A DNA stretch of 5,216 bases from Candidatus Curtissbacteria bacterium RIFCSPLOWO2_01_FULL_41_18 (GCA_001776475.1 MFBQ01000011.1:1-5216), one strand, 5' to 3'; counted from the stretch's first letter, positions 1 to 5,006 are shown. Made by a program: numbers and translations. The notes: generated from the letters alone by a model not told the origin.

Positions 1-52
1 AGAAGAGAAAAAACAGGAAAAAAAGTGCAAGAAATATTAAGAATTTCTTCAT
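1..52 (-). CDS. Start of a secreted or membrane-anchored protein, cut by the window edge
   Basis: Only the first 17 codons are inside the window. They read MKKFLIFLALFFLFFLF: two lysines followed by an unbroken hydrophobic run, the pattern of a Sec signal peptide or N-terminal anchor. The ATG overlaps the TGA stop of ftsX in the four-base arrangement ATGA, and a GAGG ribosome binding site lies five bases upstream inside the end of ftsX. Both point to a real, translationally coupled gene. In many bacteria the gene after ftsEX encodes the peptidoglycan hydrolase, or its coiled-coil activator (EnvC, PcsB or CwlO type), that FtsEX controls. That is the likely identity here, but it is inferred from position alone because no catalytic domain is visible. 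Confidence 0.7.
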   Translation of the reverse strand, partial: MKKFLIFLALFFLFFLF

Positions 53-921
53 TTAATCCTCAGATACCGGTAAAGAGCAATTGCTGCACCGACTATGCCG
101 ACAGTGGAGGCAGCAAAAACCTCAGCCAACCAGAGGTAGAGGAAGAAAAGAGGATTTATTGGAAATACCAGGATCGGTCCTAAAAATGATTGAATATTTG
201 GAGAATAGAAAAGTAAAAGAGAATAAACTAAAAAAACGGCAACGCTGGCGCCCACTATTCCGTAAAGTGCCCCCTCGATAAAAAATGGCCTTGAGACATA
301 CCACTTAGTTGCACCCACAAGGCTCATAATCGATATTTCATCCCGGCGAAGCGCTATTCTCATGCCAATAACCATGATGATAATTAAGAAAGAAACCGCC
401 ATCAGTGTCGAGACAAATATAATTCCGCCAATTCTAATGGTTTTAGTCCATTTGACAAGTTGGCCGACTAAGTTTTCCGGGGTGATTACCCTTTCTACTT
501 CCGGTCTATCCTTAACTTGTTTGGTAACTGCCTCAATATCCTGGGCACGGTTTATAGAAATATCTATTGATGCGGGCAAAAAGTCGGCCGTCACCGATTC
601 CAAAAGCAAGGGGTCGTCTTTGTTGCGCTCGCGATATATAGCCAGGGCCTCTTCTTTGGAAACATATTTAACCTCTCTTACTAGTCCTGTTGATTTAACT
701 TCGTTTGCAATTTCGGCAATTCTGGTTTCTTTAGTGTCATCCTTAAAAAAAGCGATTACCTGTGGTCGTTGTTCGATATACTTTAAAACAAGCTGCCCGC
801 CGACAATTAGAACTATAAATATTGAGGACACAAAAAAAGTGAGAGACATAGCCAGTGCTGCGGCCATTGCCTGGTAAGGACTTCTTCTTAAGACTTTAAA
901 GGTATCTTTAACCGGTTTCAT
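49..921 (-). CDS. ftsX: Cell division ABC transporter-like membrane protein FtsX
   Basis: FtsX is the membrane half of the FtsEX complex. It passes ATP-driven shape changes in FtsE across the membrane to peptidoglycan hydrolases at the division site and is not thought to transport a substrate. The 290-residue protein has the family layout: a cytoplasmic N-terminus, a first helix at about 18-42, an external domain at about 45-163 and three further helices at about 165-187, 218-240 and 258-284. The external domain carries the typical YVSKEEAL (86-93) and LPASIDI (115-121). The cytoplasmic loop holds SLVGAT (about 200-205) followed by RPFFIEGALYG, a hallmark of FtsX and related permeases. Its ATG lies inside the end of ftsE (14-base overlap), with a GAAGG sequence about six bases upstream, so the two are probably coupled in translation. 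It ends in TGA, overlapping the next start. Length is normal and nothing is missing. Confidence 0.96.
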   Translation of the reverse strand: MKPVKDTFKVLRRSPYQAMAAALAMSLTFFVSSIFIVLIVGGQLVLKYIEQRPQVIAFFKDDTKETRIAEIANEVKSTGLVREVKYVSKEEALAIYRERNKDDPLLLESVTADFLPASIDISINRAQDIEAVTKQVKDRPEVERVITPENLVGQLVKWTKTIRIGGIIFVSTLMAVSFLIIIMVIGMRIALRRDEISIMSLVGATKWYVSRPFFIEGALYGIVGASVAVFLVYSLLLFYSPNIQSFLGPILVFPINPLFFLYLWLAEVFAASTVGIVGAAIALYRYLRIK

Positions 922-1591
922 ATTTACCTTCTTTTTCGTCTTTGACTATTTTACCCATCGCCAAAACAATAACTCTTTTTTTTAAGTGATTGACTATGTG
1001 GGCATTGTGGGTCGCCATCACTACCGTCGTCTTATCGTCTTGGTTAATTTTCTCCATGATTTTAACCACATCGAGGGCAGTGGTGGGGTCAAGATCTCCC
1101 GTTGGTTCGTCGGCGAGTAAAACCTCGGGTCTTGCGACAATGGCTCTGGCAATTGCCGTTCTTTGAACTTCACCGCCTGAAAGTTGTGCCGGGAAGTTAT
1201 TAGCTTTTTCCAAAAGCCCCACTTTTTCCAGAACTCCCGACACCTCTTTTTCTATCTCTTTCTGTTTTTTGGATAAAACCTCCAGTGGAACAGCAACGTT
1301 TTCAAAAACAGTTCTGTTAAGAAGTAATTTGAAGTCTTGAAATACGGTGCCTATTTTTCTTCTAAGCATCGGCAATTTTGCTTCCGGAATCCTTAAGATA
1401 TCTTCTTCCCTAAACAAAATCCTACCACTTGAAGGCGCGATCTCGCGAGTAATCAACCTTAAAAGTGTTGATTTACCTGCACCGGATGGGCCGACGATAA
1501 ATACAAATTCACCATCCTCTATCTTTAAATTGATATCAGAAAGTGCTTGGGTGTTTGCGTATTTTTTAGTAATAGATTCAAACTGGATCAT
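908..1591 (-). CDS. ftsE: Cell division ATP-binding protein FtsE
   Basis: FtsE is the cytoplasmic ATPase of FtsEX, coupling ATP hydrolysis to control of septal peptidoglycan hydrolysis. The 227-residue protein is a complete ABC ATPase of usual FtsE length. It shows an aromatic A-loop residue Y11, Walker A GPSGAGKST (34-42), Q-loop VFQDFKLL (Q85), signature LSGGE (137-141), Walker B VLLADE with catalytic E162, D-loop GDLD (165-168) and switch H195. The FQDFKLL...TVFENVA stretch is typical of FtsE rather than general transporters, and ftsX next door confirms it. The start lies 15 bases after the stop of the upstream small membrane protein, in the same frame, and no clear SD precedes it, so it may depend on ribosomes arriving from that gene. 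It ends in TAA within the start of ftsX. Confidence 0.97.
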   Translation of the reverse strand: MIQFESITKKYANTQALSDINLKIEDGEFVFIVGPSGAGKSTLLRLITREIAPSSGRILFREEDILRIPEAKLPMLRRKIGTVFQDFKLLLNRTVFENVAVPLEVLSKKQKEIEKEVSGVLEKVGLLEKANNFPAQLSGGEVQRTAIARAIVARPEVLLADEPTGDLDPTTALDVVKIMEKINQDDKTTVVMATHNAHIVNHLKKRVIVLAMGKIVKDEKEGKYETG

Positions 1592-1606
1592 GGGGCAGAG
1601 CCATTC

Positions 1607-2146
1607 TTAGTTGACGACATCTACTTTGCCTACGTCCATCAGCCAACCTACCTGTGAAGATCCGAATGTTTCACCATAAACTTTCACTTTTTTACCCACA
1701 TATTGATCAAGGTCCAGAACCGACGACGTTAAATAAGCAGTCTGGTCTTCGCCACCGGGCCTTATAAGCTTGTGTGTGCCTTGTGCGTATTTATCCAATT
1801 TATCATTTTTCTCGATTGTACCCTCGGCCTCGTCGCGAAAAGTCTGGGCAAATGATTGTTTTTGTTCACCGGTTAATTGCTCTTCATCGACTGCAGCCCT
1901 GGCTTGGCTTTTCGCATTCTTATTCCGTGATGAGAAAACAAGGCCGGAAAATATACCGGCAGCAACTACGACAATTATAATAATAATCGGAATAAACTTG
2001 CTAATTCCTGCTCTTGCGGGTACCGCCCTTAGAAAATTCTCGGCCTTGAACCCCGATTGTGGTTCTGACTTGCTCTGAGTCAATTTTGAGTCAGTTTGAC
2101 TTGGACTTTGTTGCTGCTGTTTTTGTGAAAATTTAATTTCTTCCAT
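1607..2146 (-). CDS. Unknown single-helix membrane protein with a C-terminal beta-rich domain
   Basis: I do not recognise a named family. The 179-residue protein has three parts. Residues 1-50 are polar and rich in Gln, Ser and Lys, probably disordered and cytoplasmic. A strong transmembrane helix spans about 51-71 (a run of Ile and Val). A soluble region of about 105 residues then follows, outside if the N-terminus stays in. Its second half alternates hydrophobic and polar residues in short strands (EGTIEK, HKLIRP, AYLTSSVLDL, KKVKVYGE, GWLMDVGKVDVV), suggestive of a small OB-like barrel; this fold is a guess. It has no catalytic motif and no cysteine. It follows the best promoter in the window and sits 15 bases before ftsE, so it is probably co-expressed with ftsEX and may act at the envelope or septum. 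No SD is visible before the ATG. Confidence 0.85.
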   Translation of the reverse strand: MEEIKFSQKQQQQSPSQTDSKLTQSKSEPQSGFKAENFLRAVPARAGISKFIPIIIIIVVVAAGIFSGLVFSSRNKNAKSQARAAVDEEQLTGEQKQSFAQTFRDEAEGTIEKNDKLDKYAQGTHKLIRPGGEDQTAYLTSSVLDLDQYVGKKVKVYGETFGSSQVGWLMDVGKVDVVN

Positions 2147-2227
2147 ACAAGCAAAAGTTTAACTTTGTTTGGTAATTATGTCTGGCCTCGTCCCTCGAAA
2201 ACTCGGGGCTCGCGACGTAAGTACTTC

Positions 2228-2260
2228 GTAATTATAGCAATCGAAGGGGCAGGTCGGCAA
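2228..2260 (-). promoter_or_regulatory. Promoter for the small membrane protein-ftsE-ftsX unit
   Basis: On the minus strand, TTGCCG (2260-2255) is followed after 18 bases by a perfect TATAAT (2236-2231). A TG one base before the -10 (TGCTATAAT) makes an extended -10. Predicted transcription starts near 2224, leaving a leader of roughly 78 bases before the ATG at 2146. This is the closest match to a sigma-70 consensus in the window. It would let the ftsEX unit be transcribed independently of prfB, although read-through from prfB remains possible because no convincing terminator separates them. Confidence 0.6.
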
Positions 2261-2267
2261 CCTGTCT
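2249..2267. other. Short hairpin after prfB, overlapping the promoter -35 box
   Basis: GGCAGGT (2249-2255) and ACCTGTC (2261-2267) form a seven-pair inverted repeat around a five-base loop, with one G-U pair if read as plus-strand RNA. It begins about ten bases beyond the prfB stop and covers the -35 box of the ftsEX promoter. It could be a weak terminator for prfB, but no T run follows, or an operator-like site. Neither role is shown by the sequence. Confidence 0.3.
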
Positions 2268-2276
2268 GTATGAATC

Positions 2277-3362
2277 TTACTTTTTAAAAAGCGCCATTTC
2301 TTGTTTTATGAACTGATCCAAATCTCCGTCTAATACAGCCTGAGCATCGGATGTTTGGTAGTCTGTCCTGAGATCCTTAACCATTTTGTAAGGATGCAGT
2401 ACGTAGGAGCGTATTTGGTTTCCCCAGCCAGGCGTCACGTGGCTGCCTTTGATTTTTTCTTTTTCTTCTTCTTGCTCCTTTTGCTTAAGAATCCAAAGCT
2501 TGGCTTTCAATAATTTGAGGGCATTTTCGCGGTTTTGTGCCTGATAGCGTTGAGTCTGACAAGTAACAATGATGCCTGTTGGCTTATGTTTGAGCCTCAC
2601 GGCCGTTGAAACCTTGTTGACGTTTTGACCGCCGTGGCCACCTGCGCGGAAAGCCTCGAACTCAATATCATCGGGTTTGATGTCAAGGGTCGCATCTTCT
2701 TCTATCTGGGGCATGATTTCAACGAGAGCAAATGACGTTTGTCTAAGGTTTGCGGCATTGAATGGAGAAAGTCTTACAAGTCTATGGACTCCTGCTTCAC
2801 CCTTTATAAGGCCGTAAGCAAACGATTCTTCAACCACAATTGTCACTGTTTTGTAACCTGCTTCTTCTCCGGGTATTTCACTAATAACTTCAAAATCCCA
2901 CTTCTTTTGTGAAAAATATTTCTGATACATACGAGACAGCATATCAACCCAGTCCATGGCCTCGACTCCACCTTGGCCAGCATGAATGGACATGATTGCA
3001 TCATTGGCATCATACTGGCCGGATAAGAATATCTTAGTTTCAAGATCCTCAATTTTCCCTCTAAGACTGCTTATTTGCGTGGCCATCTCTTGCGAAATAT
3101 TGGGGTCCTTTTGAGATAAGACAACCATTTCTCTTAGACCTGTTATCCCTTTATCAATTGAGTCAAATGAGCTAATTTCGCCGTTTAGGCTGGCGATCAT
3201 CTTCATAACCTTTTGGGCGTAAGATGGACTTCGCCAAAAATTTGGTACTCTACTTTGGTCTTGAAGCTTTTGTAATTGATCCAACCTCTTGCTTTTGTCG
3301 AAATTCTTTTGAATAGCAAGGTAGCGATCGCGAAGATCGTCAAGCTGCTTTAGATAATCCAT
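2277..3362 (-). CDS. prfB: Peptide chain release factor 2 (RF2)
   Basis: RF2 reads UAA and UGA stop codons on the ribosome and triggers release of the finished protein. The 361-residue protein matches the usual length (E. coli 365). It has the N-terminal helical domain (about 1-110), the stop-codon recognition region with SPF at 199-201, which is specific to RF2, and the catalytic GGQ at 244-246, followed by NVNKVSTAVRL. The C-terminus has GWGNQIRSYVLHPYKMVKDLRT and QAVLDGDLDQFI, both typical. Many RF2 genes carry an in-frame UGA near codon 26 that needs a +1 frameshift; here the frame is open from the ATG and no such site exists. No SD precedes the ATG; a small hairpin lies directly against it. 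The gene begins 45 bases after the upstream membrane gene. Its presence fits use of UGA as a stop. Confidence 0.97.
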   Translation of the reverse strand: MDYLKQLDDLRDRYLAIQKNFDKSKRLDQLQKLQDQSRVPNFWRSPSYAQKVMKMIASLNGEISSFDSIDKGITGLREMVVLSQKDPNISQEMATQISSLRGKIEDLETKIFLSGQYDANDAIMSIHAGQGGVEAMDWVDMLSRMYQKYFSQKKWDFEVISEIPGEEAGYKTVTIVVEESFAYGLIKGEAGVHRLVRLSPFNAANLRQTSFALVEIMPQIEEDATLDIKPDDIEFEAFRAGGHGGQNVNKVSTAVRLKHKPTGIIVTCQTQRYQAQNRENALKLLKAKLWILKQKEQEEEKEKIKGSHVTPGWGNQIRSYVLHPYKMVKDLRTDYQTSDAQAVLDGDLDQFIKQEMALFKK

Positions 3363-3385
3363 GGCAATTGAATTTTGCCGTTATA
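3363..3385 (-). promoter_or_regulatory. Hairpin against the prfB start, with a possible -10 box
   Basis: On the minus strand, GGCAA (3379-3375) and TTGCC (3367-3363) form a perfect five-pair stem with a seven-base loop, ending one base before the prfB ATG where an SD would normally lie. Just upstream, TATAAC (3385-3380) resembles a -10 box, but no good -35 lies at the proper distance. If it were used, the transcript would carry a leader of only about ten bases. Evidence is weak for the promoter and moderate for the hairpin. Confidence 0.3.
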
Positions 3386-3407
3386 ACTGAAATATTGCAA
3401 GTTAACC

Positions 3408-3806
3408 TTACTTTTGCTCAAACAATAGACCAAGAGATGCGCCCCAGACAAGGCTGGTCATCAATTGGACAAATAGATTAGCTCGTATAGGATCCACAAA
3501 GGCGGCTTGGCCCAGTGCCGGAAAAATAGAAGCTAGAATCAAGCTGGCAATCCAGATGACGATTCCATAGGCAGCTCCCTTTATGATTGCTTCCTTGCCA
3601 AAAAATTCACTAAATTTAAAAAACGAGTAGAGATAGCCAAGCGCCGATCCAATAACTAAAAAAATTAACCATCCTCCAAGGGGAGTTTTTACCGAAGCTG
3701 CGACGGCAGTCCAGATACCAAGCCCACCAACTGCGGACCCGAACAAAAGGCCGATAATGGATGCGTAAAATCCTGAAATTAATCCCTTCTGTCCCAGATT
3801 AATCAC
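3408..3806 (-). CDS. Small four-helix membrane protein of unknown function
   Basis: I do not recognise a named family with confidence. The protein of about 130 residues is strongly hydrophobic, with four likely membrane helices at about 8-36, 43-63, 74-95 and 111-129. They are rich in glycine and small residues (GLLFGSAVGGLG, GSALGYLYS, KGAAYGIVIW, WGASLGLLF), which favours tight helix packing. It has no cysteine and no obvious catalytic or nucleotide-binding motif. The only usual start codon is a GTG at 3806, yet that GTG lies inside the core of a near-perfect SD (GGAGGTGAT), so a non-standard start further in, such as the CTG at codon 4 eight bases past GGAGG, may be the real one. An in-frame TAG lies five codons upstream of the GTG. 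It follows a long structured leader and precedes prfB by 45 bases. Confidence 0.8.
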   Translation of the reverse strand: MINLGQKGLISGFYASIIGLLFGSAVGGLGIWTAVAASVKTPLGGWLIFLVIGSALGYLYSFFKFSEFFGKEAIIKGAAYGIVIWIASLILASIFPALGQAAFVDPIRANLFVQLMTSLVWGASLGLLFEQK

Positions 3807-3810
3807 CTCC
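3801..3810 (-). promoter_or_regulatory. Exceptionally long Shine-Dalgarno overlapping the annotated GTG start
   Basis: The minus strand reads GGAGGTGATT. Its first nine bases match the complement of the common 16S rRNA 3' end (AUCACCUCC). Most other genes in the window have little or no SD, so this one stands out. Because the GTG start is part of the SD, the start is more likely the CTG (codon 4, eight bases after GGAGG) or another near-cognate codon. Confidence 0.6.
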
Positions 3811-3876
3811 CTTCTCTTACTCTAAGGAGACACCTTTGTGTTACCCCTGTTTCGCGGGGACCCCGTGTTTCTCCTT
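3811..3876 (-). promoter_or_regulatory. Structured leader that may switch the ribosome binding site on and off
   Basis: On the minus strand, AAGGAGA-AA-CAC (3876-3865) pairs with GTG-TCTCCTT (3833-3824), giving a ten-pair stem with an AA bulge. Inside it, CCCC (3859-3856) can pair with GGGG (3847-3844) around an eight-base loop. The descending strand CTCCTT can instead pair with AGGGAG just downstream (six pairs including one G-U), which would cover the SD. The two pairings exclude each other: one frees the SD and the other hides it. I recognise no known riboswitch class; an RNA switch is inferred from pairing alone. Confidence 0.4.
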
Positions 3877-3930
3877 GGTTTCGTAGTATGGGGCAGGAAA
3901 TTTTAGAAGCAGTTATGAAAATGCAGGGTA

Positions 3931-3959
3931 ATAATAGCGCAATTTAGATTGCTATTCAA
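3931..3959 (-). promoter_or_regulatory. Candidate promoter for the four-helix membrane protein and prfB
   Basis: On the minus strand, TTGAAT (3959-3954) is followed after exactly 17 bases by TATTAT (3936-3931), matching the sigma-70 consensus at four and five of six positions. Transcription would start near 3924, giving a leader of roughly 115 bases that contains the hairpin at 3824-3876. It overlaps an inverted repeat and lies just after the L,D-transpeptidase stop codon. Confidence 0.45.
3933..3956 (-). terminator. Weak terminator-like hairpin after the L,D-transpeptidase gene
   Basis: GCAAT (3952-3948 on the minus strand) pairs with ATTGC (3943-3939) around CTAA, and AATA with TATT extends the stem past a two-base bulge. 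It lies about nine bases after the stop codon. The following bases (ATTACC) are not a strong T run, so termination would be inefficient. The same bases form the spacer of a candidate promoter, so the repeat could equally be a protein-binding site. Confidence 0.3.
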
Positions 3960-3964
3960 GAATC

Positions 3965-4612
3965 CTAAATATGGACGATAACTTTAGTTCCAATATCTGC
4001 CCATCTGAAAACTATGCCGGCCTCTTCCGGTTTCATGTTAATACAGCCGTGACTCATGGGATTACCAAAATTGTTGTGCCAATAGGCGCCATGGATACCA
4101 TAACCTCGGTCATAATACATGGTGTATGGAACATTGGGAAGATTATAATAGGTTCCAAGTGCTTTAGAACCTCCCATCATTCTGGTATATCTTAACTTAG
4201 TCCAGATTCGCCACTGGCCTTGCGGTGTTGGTGCCCATTTGCCTGAGGAAATTAGAAAACTGCCGGCGGTAGTGTCCCCCTCTTTCATATAAAGTTTTTG
4301 GTCGGACAAATCGACTTCGATCCATTTCTCACCTTTGGGTTGGGTAGCCTCACCAAGAATATCGGCCCTTTGAGTTGAGACTCTATCTTTAAAGCCTACC
4401 AATCTATTTAAAAACTGGGCCCTTTGGTCAGCCTCGAACTCCCCTGTCTGAGATTTTATATATTTGACATAATCGCCTGTGGCAATATTGTTAAAATTGA
4501 TGCCAAATCTTGCACCGGCATGCTGATAGGCGCTGTATATATATCTTCTGGCGCCGAGTATTAGAAATAAAACAGGCAATACAATAACAGCAATTAGTAA
4601 CGTACGCTTCAT
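3965..4612 (-). CDS. Membrane-anchored L,D-transpeptidase (YkuD domain)
   Basis: L,D-transpeptidases use a cysteine to join peptidoglycan stem peptides through 3-3 crosslinks, or to attach proteins to the wall, outside the membrane. The 215-residue protein starts with MKRT and a hydrophobic helix (about 4-20) that is a signal anchor or uncleaved signal peptide, as no lipobox or clear cleavage site is seen. Residues 25-92 form a linker of unknown type. The YkuD domain fills about 96-215, beginning WIEVDLSDQKLYM. It has the catalytic motif: H174 in YGIHGAYWH, then S187-H188-G189-C190 in MSHGCIN, with C190 the nucleophile. There is no LysM or other binding domain. No SD precedes the ATG; a TATACT box seven bases upstream suggests a leaderless message. 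The gene ends in TAG. The family call is firm, but the exact crosslinking role is unknown. Confidence 0.93.
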   Translation of the reverse strand: MKRTLLIAVIVLPVLFLILGARRYIYSAYQHAGARFGINFNNIATGDYVKYIKSQTGEFEADQRAQFLNRLVGFKDRVSTQRADILGEATQPKGEKWIEVDLSDQKLYMKEGDTTAGSFLISSGKWAPTPQGQWRIWTKLRYTRMMGGSKALGTYYNLPNVPYTMYYDRGYGIHGAYWHNNFGNPMSHGCINMKPEEAGIVFRWADIGTKVIVHI

Positions 4613-4618
4613 AATTCA

Positions 4619-4646
4619 AGTATAGCTCTTTTATTCCGAGCGGGAA
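4619..4646 (-). promoter_or_regulatory. Possible promoter giving a leaderless L,D-transpeptidase mRNA
   Basis: TATACT (4624-4619 on the minus strand) matches the -10 consensus at five of six positions and ends six bases before the ATG, so transcription would begin at or next to the start codon. The absence of an SD fits this. The -35 is poor: TTCCCG at 4646-4641 with a 16-base spacer. The call therefore rests mainly on the -10 box. Confidence 0.35.
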
Positions 4647-4648
4647 TA
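4632..4648. repeat. Perfect six-base inverted repeat upstream of the L,D-transpeptidase gene
   Basis: TATTCC (4632-4637) and GGAATA (4643-4648) form a perfect stem around a five-base loop. It lies across the expected -35 area of the candidate promoter for the L,D-transpeptidase. No T run follows in either direction, so it is not a good terminator. It may be an operator or part of the neighbouring structured RNA. Confidence 0.35.
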
Positions 4649-4651
4649 CCC

Positions 4652-4742
4652 TGGCATTTTAGGCCCGCAGCCTGCGAGGACCGCAAGCTTTGCTTATGCC
4701 GGGGATGAGAGTGAATCTCGCGAAGCTAGGACCAAAATACCA
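4652..4742 (-). ncRNA. Rod-like structured RNA element of unknown class
   Basis: In this gene-free stretch the minus-strand sequence TGGTATTTTGGTCC (from 4742) pairs over most of its length with GGGCCTAAAATGCCA (ending 4652), using G-U pairs at several positions. Inside, GCGAG (4721-4717) can pair with CTCGC (4678-4674). A competing hairpin GCTTGCG (4688-4682) with CGCAGGC (4676-4670) has a GTCCT loop. Read from the plus strand, the G-U pairs become A-C mismatches, so a minus-strand RNA is favoured. It has neither the SRP RNA tetraloop region nor tRNA features, and I cannot assign a family. It may be a separate small RNA, a leader, or a genomic hairpin repeat. Confidence 0.35.
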
Positions 4743-4760
4743 CGGCTTTCAGTATGGTGA

Positions 4761-4787
4761 TAGTGAGCCAAAATTTTTCTTTCACTA
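4761..4787. repeat. Inverted repeat after the glycosyltransferase remnant
   Basis: TAGTGA (4761-4766) and TCACTA (4782-4787) form a perfect six-base inverted repeat around a 15-base AT-rich loop. It lies a few bases beyond the stop of the glycosyltransferase remnant. With no T run after it on the minus strand, it is at best a weak transcription end signal. Confidence 0.25.
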
Positions 4788-4793
4788 AAAGAG

Positions 4794-5006
4794 TTAATCA
4801 AAAAATCTATATTTTACTAAAAGGTAGAGAGCACGCAGGCCGTCTTTGATGCCAATTTTTTTACCCTCTTGGTAACTGCGACTTTTGTAGCTAATAGGTA
4901 CCTCCAAAATTCTAAAACCACGCTTTAGCAGCTTGCAAGTAATCTCCGGCTCGAAACCAAATCTATCTTCGCTAAGTCTACAATTGGCTGGCTTAAGGCA
5001 GGAAAT
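4794..5006 (-). pseudogene. C-terminal fragment of a family-2 glycosyltransferase (DPM-like)
   Basis: The last 70 codons of this frame encode a clear C-terminal piece of a polyprenyl-phosphate sugar transferase resembling dolichyl-phosphate mannose synthase. The diagnostic stretches are RLSEDRFGFEPEIT, ILEVPISYKSRSYQEGKK and IGIKDGLRALYLL, ending KYRFFD and then TAA. Intact enzymes of this kind have about 200 further residues upstream, including the nucleotide-sugar binding and DXD motifs. Here the frame meets TAA at 5007-5009 and again at 5025-5027, and the sequence before RLSEDRF (SCLKPANC) does not look like the normal preceding region. No start codon or SD opens the fragment. It is therefore most likely a truncated, decaying gene; assembly or sequencing error is an alternative. 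The C-terminal identity is firm, the pseudogene status moderately so. Confidence 0.7.

Noticed and set aside
362..877. A 171-codon open frame on the plus strand opposite ftsX
   Set aside because: It is antisense to a well-supported ftsX, has no recognisable domain and mirrors the hydrophobic codons of the opposite strand.
1592..1609. Stop-codon read-through fusing the small membrane protein to FtsE, as the two share a frame
   Set aside because: The stop is an ordinary TAA, the ftsE ATG yields a complete FtsE N-terminus, and sharing a frame is expected one time in three.
1770..2078. Plus-strand open frames opposite the small bitopic membrane protein
   Set aside because: The hydrophobic and cysteine-rich translations are by-products of the opposite strand; the minus-strand frame has a promoter, operon context and a sensible membrane layout.
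2160..2275. tRNA gene or strong prfB terminator in the gap after prfB
   Set aside because: There is no cloverleaf, and the hairpins present lack a following T run on the minus strand.
2277..3362. Programmed +1 frameshift in prfB
   Set aside because: The frame is open from the ATG, the N-terminus aligns with normal RF2 and there is no in-frame UGA with a slippery codon.
49..3362. UGA recoded as an amino acid, as in SR1/Gracilibacteria
   Set aside because: An RF2 gene is present, ftsX ends in TGA exactly where the next gene starts, and all genes are open without reading UGA as sense.
4652..4742. SRP (4.5S) RNA or tRNA in the structured gap
   Set aside because: The conserved SRP loop with its GGAA tetraloop is absent, and no T-arm, anticodon arm or CCA end of a tRNA can be found.
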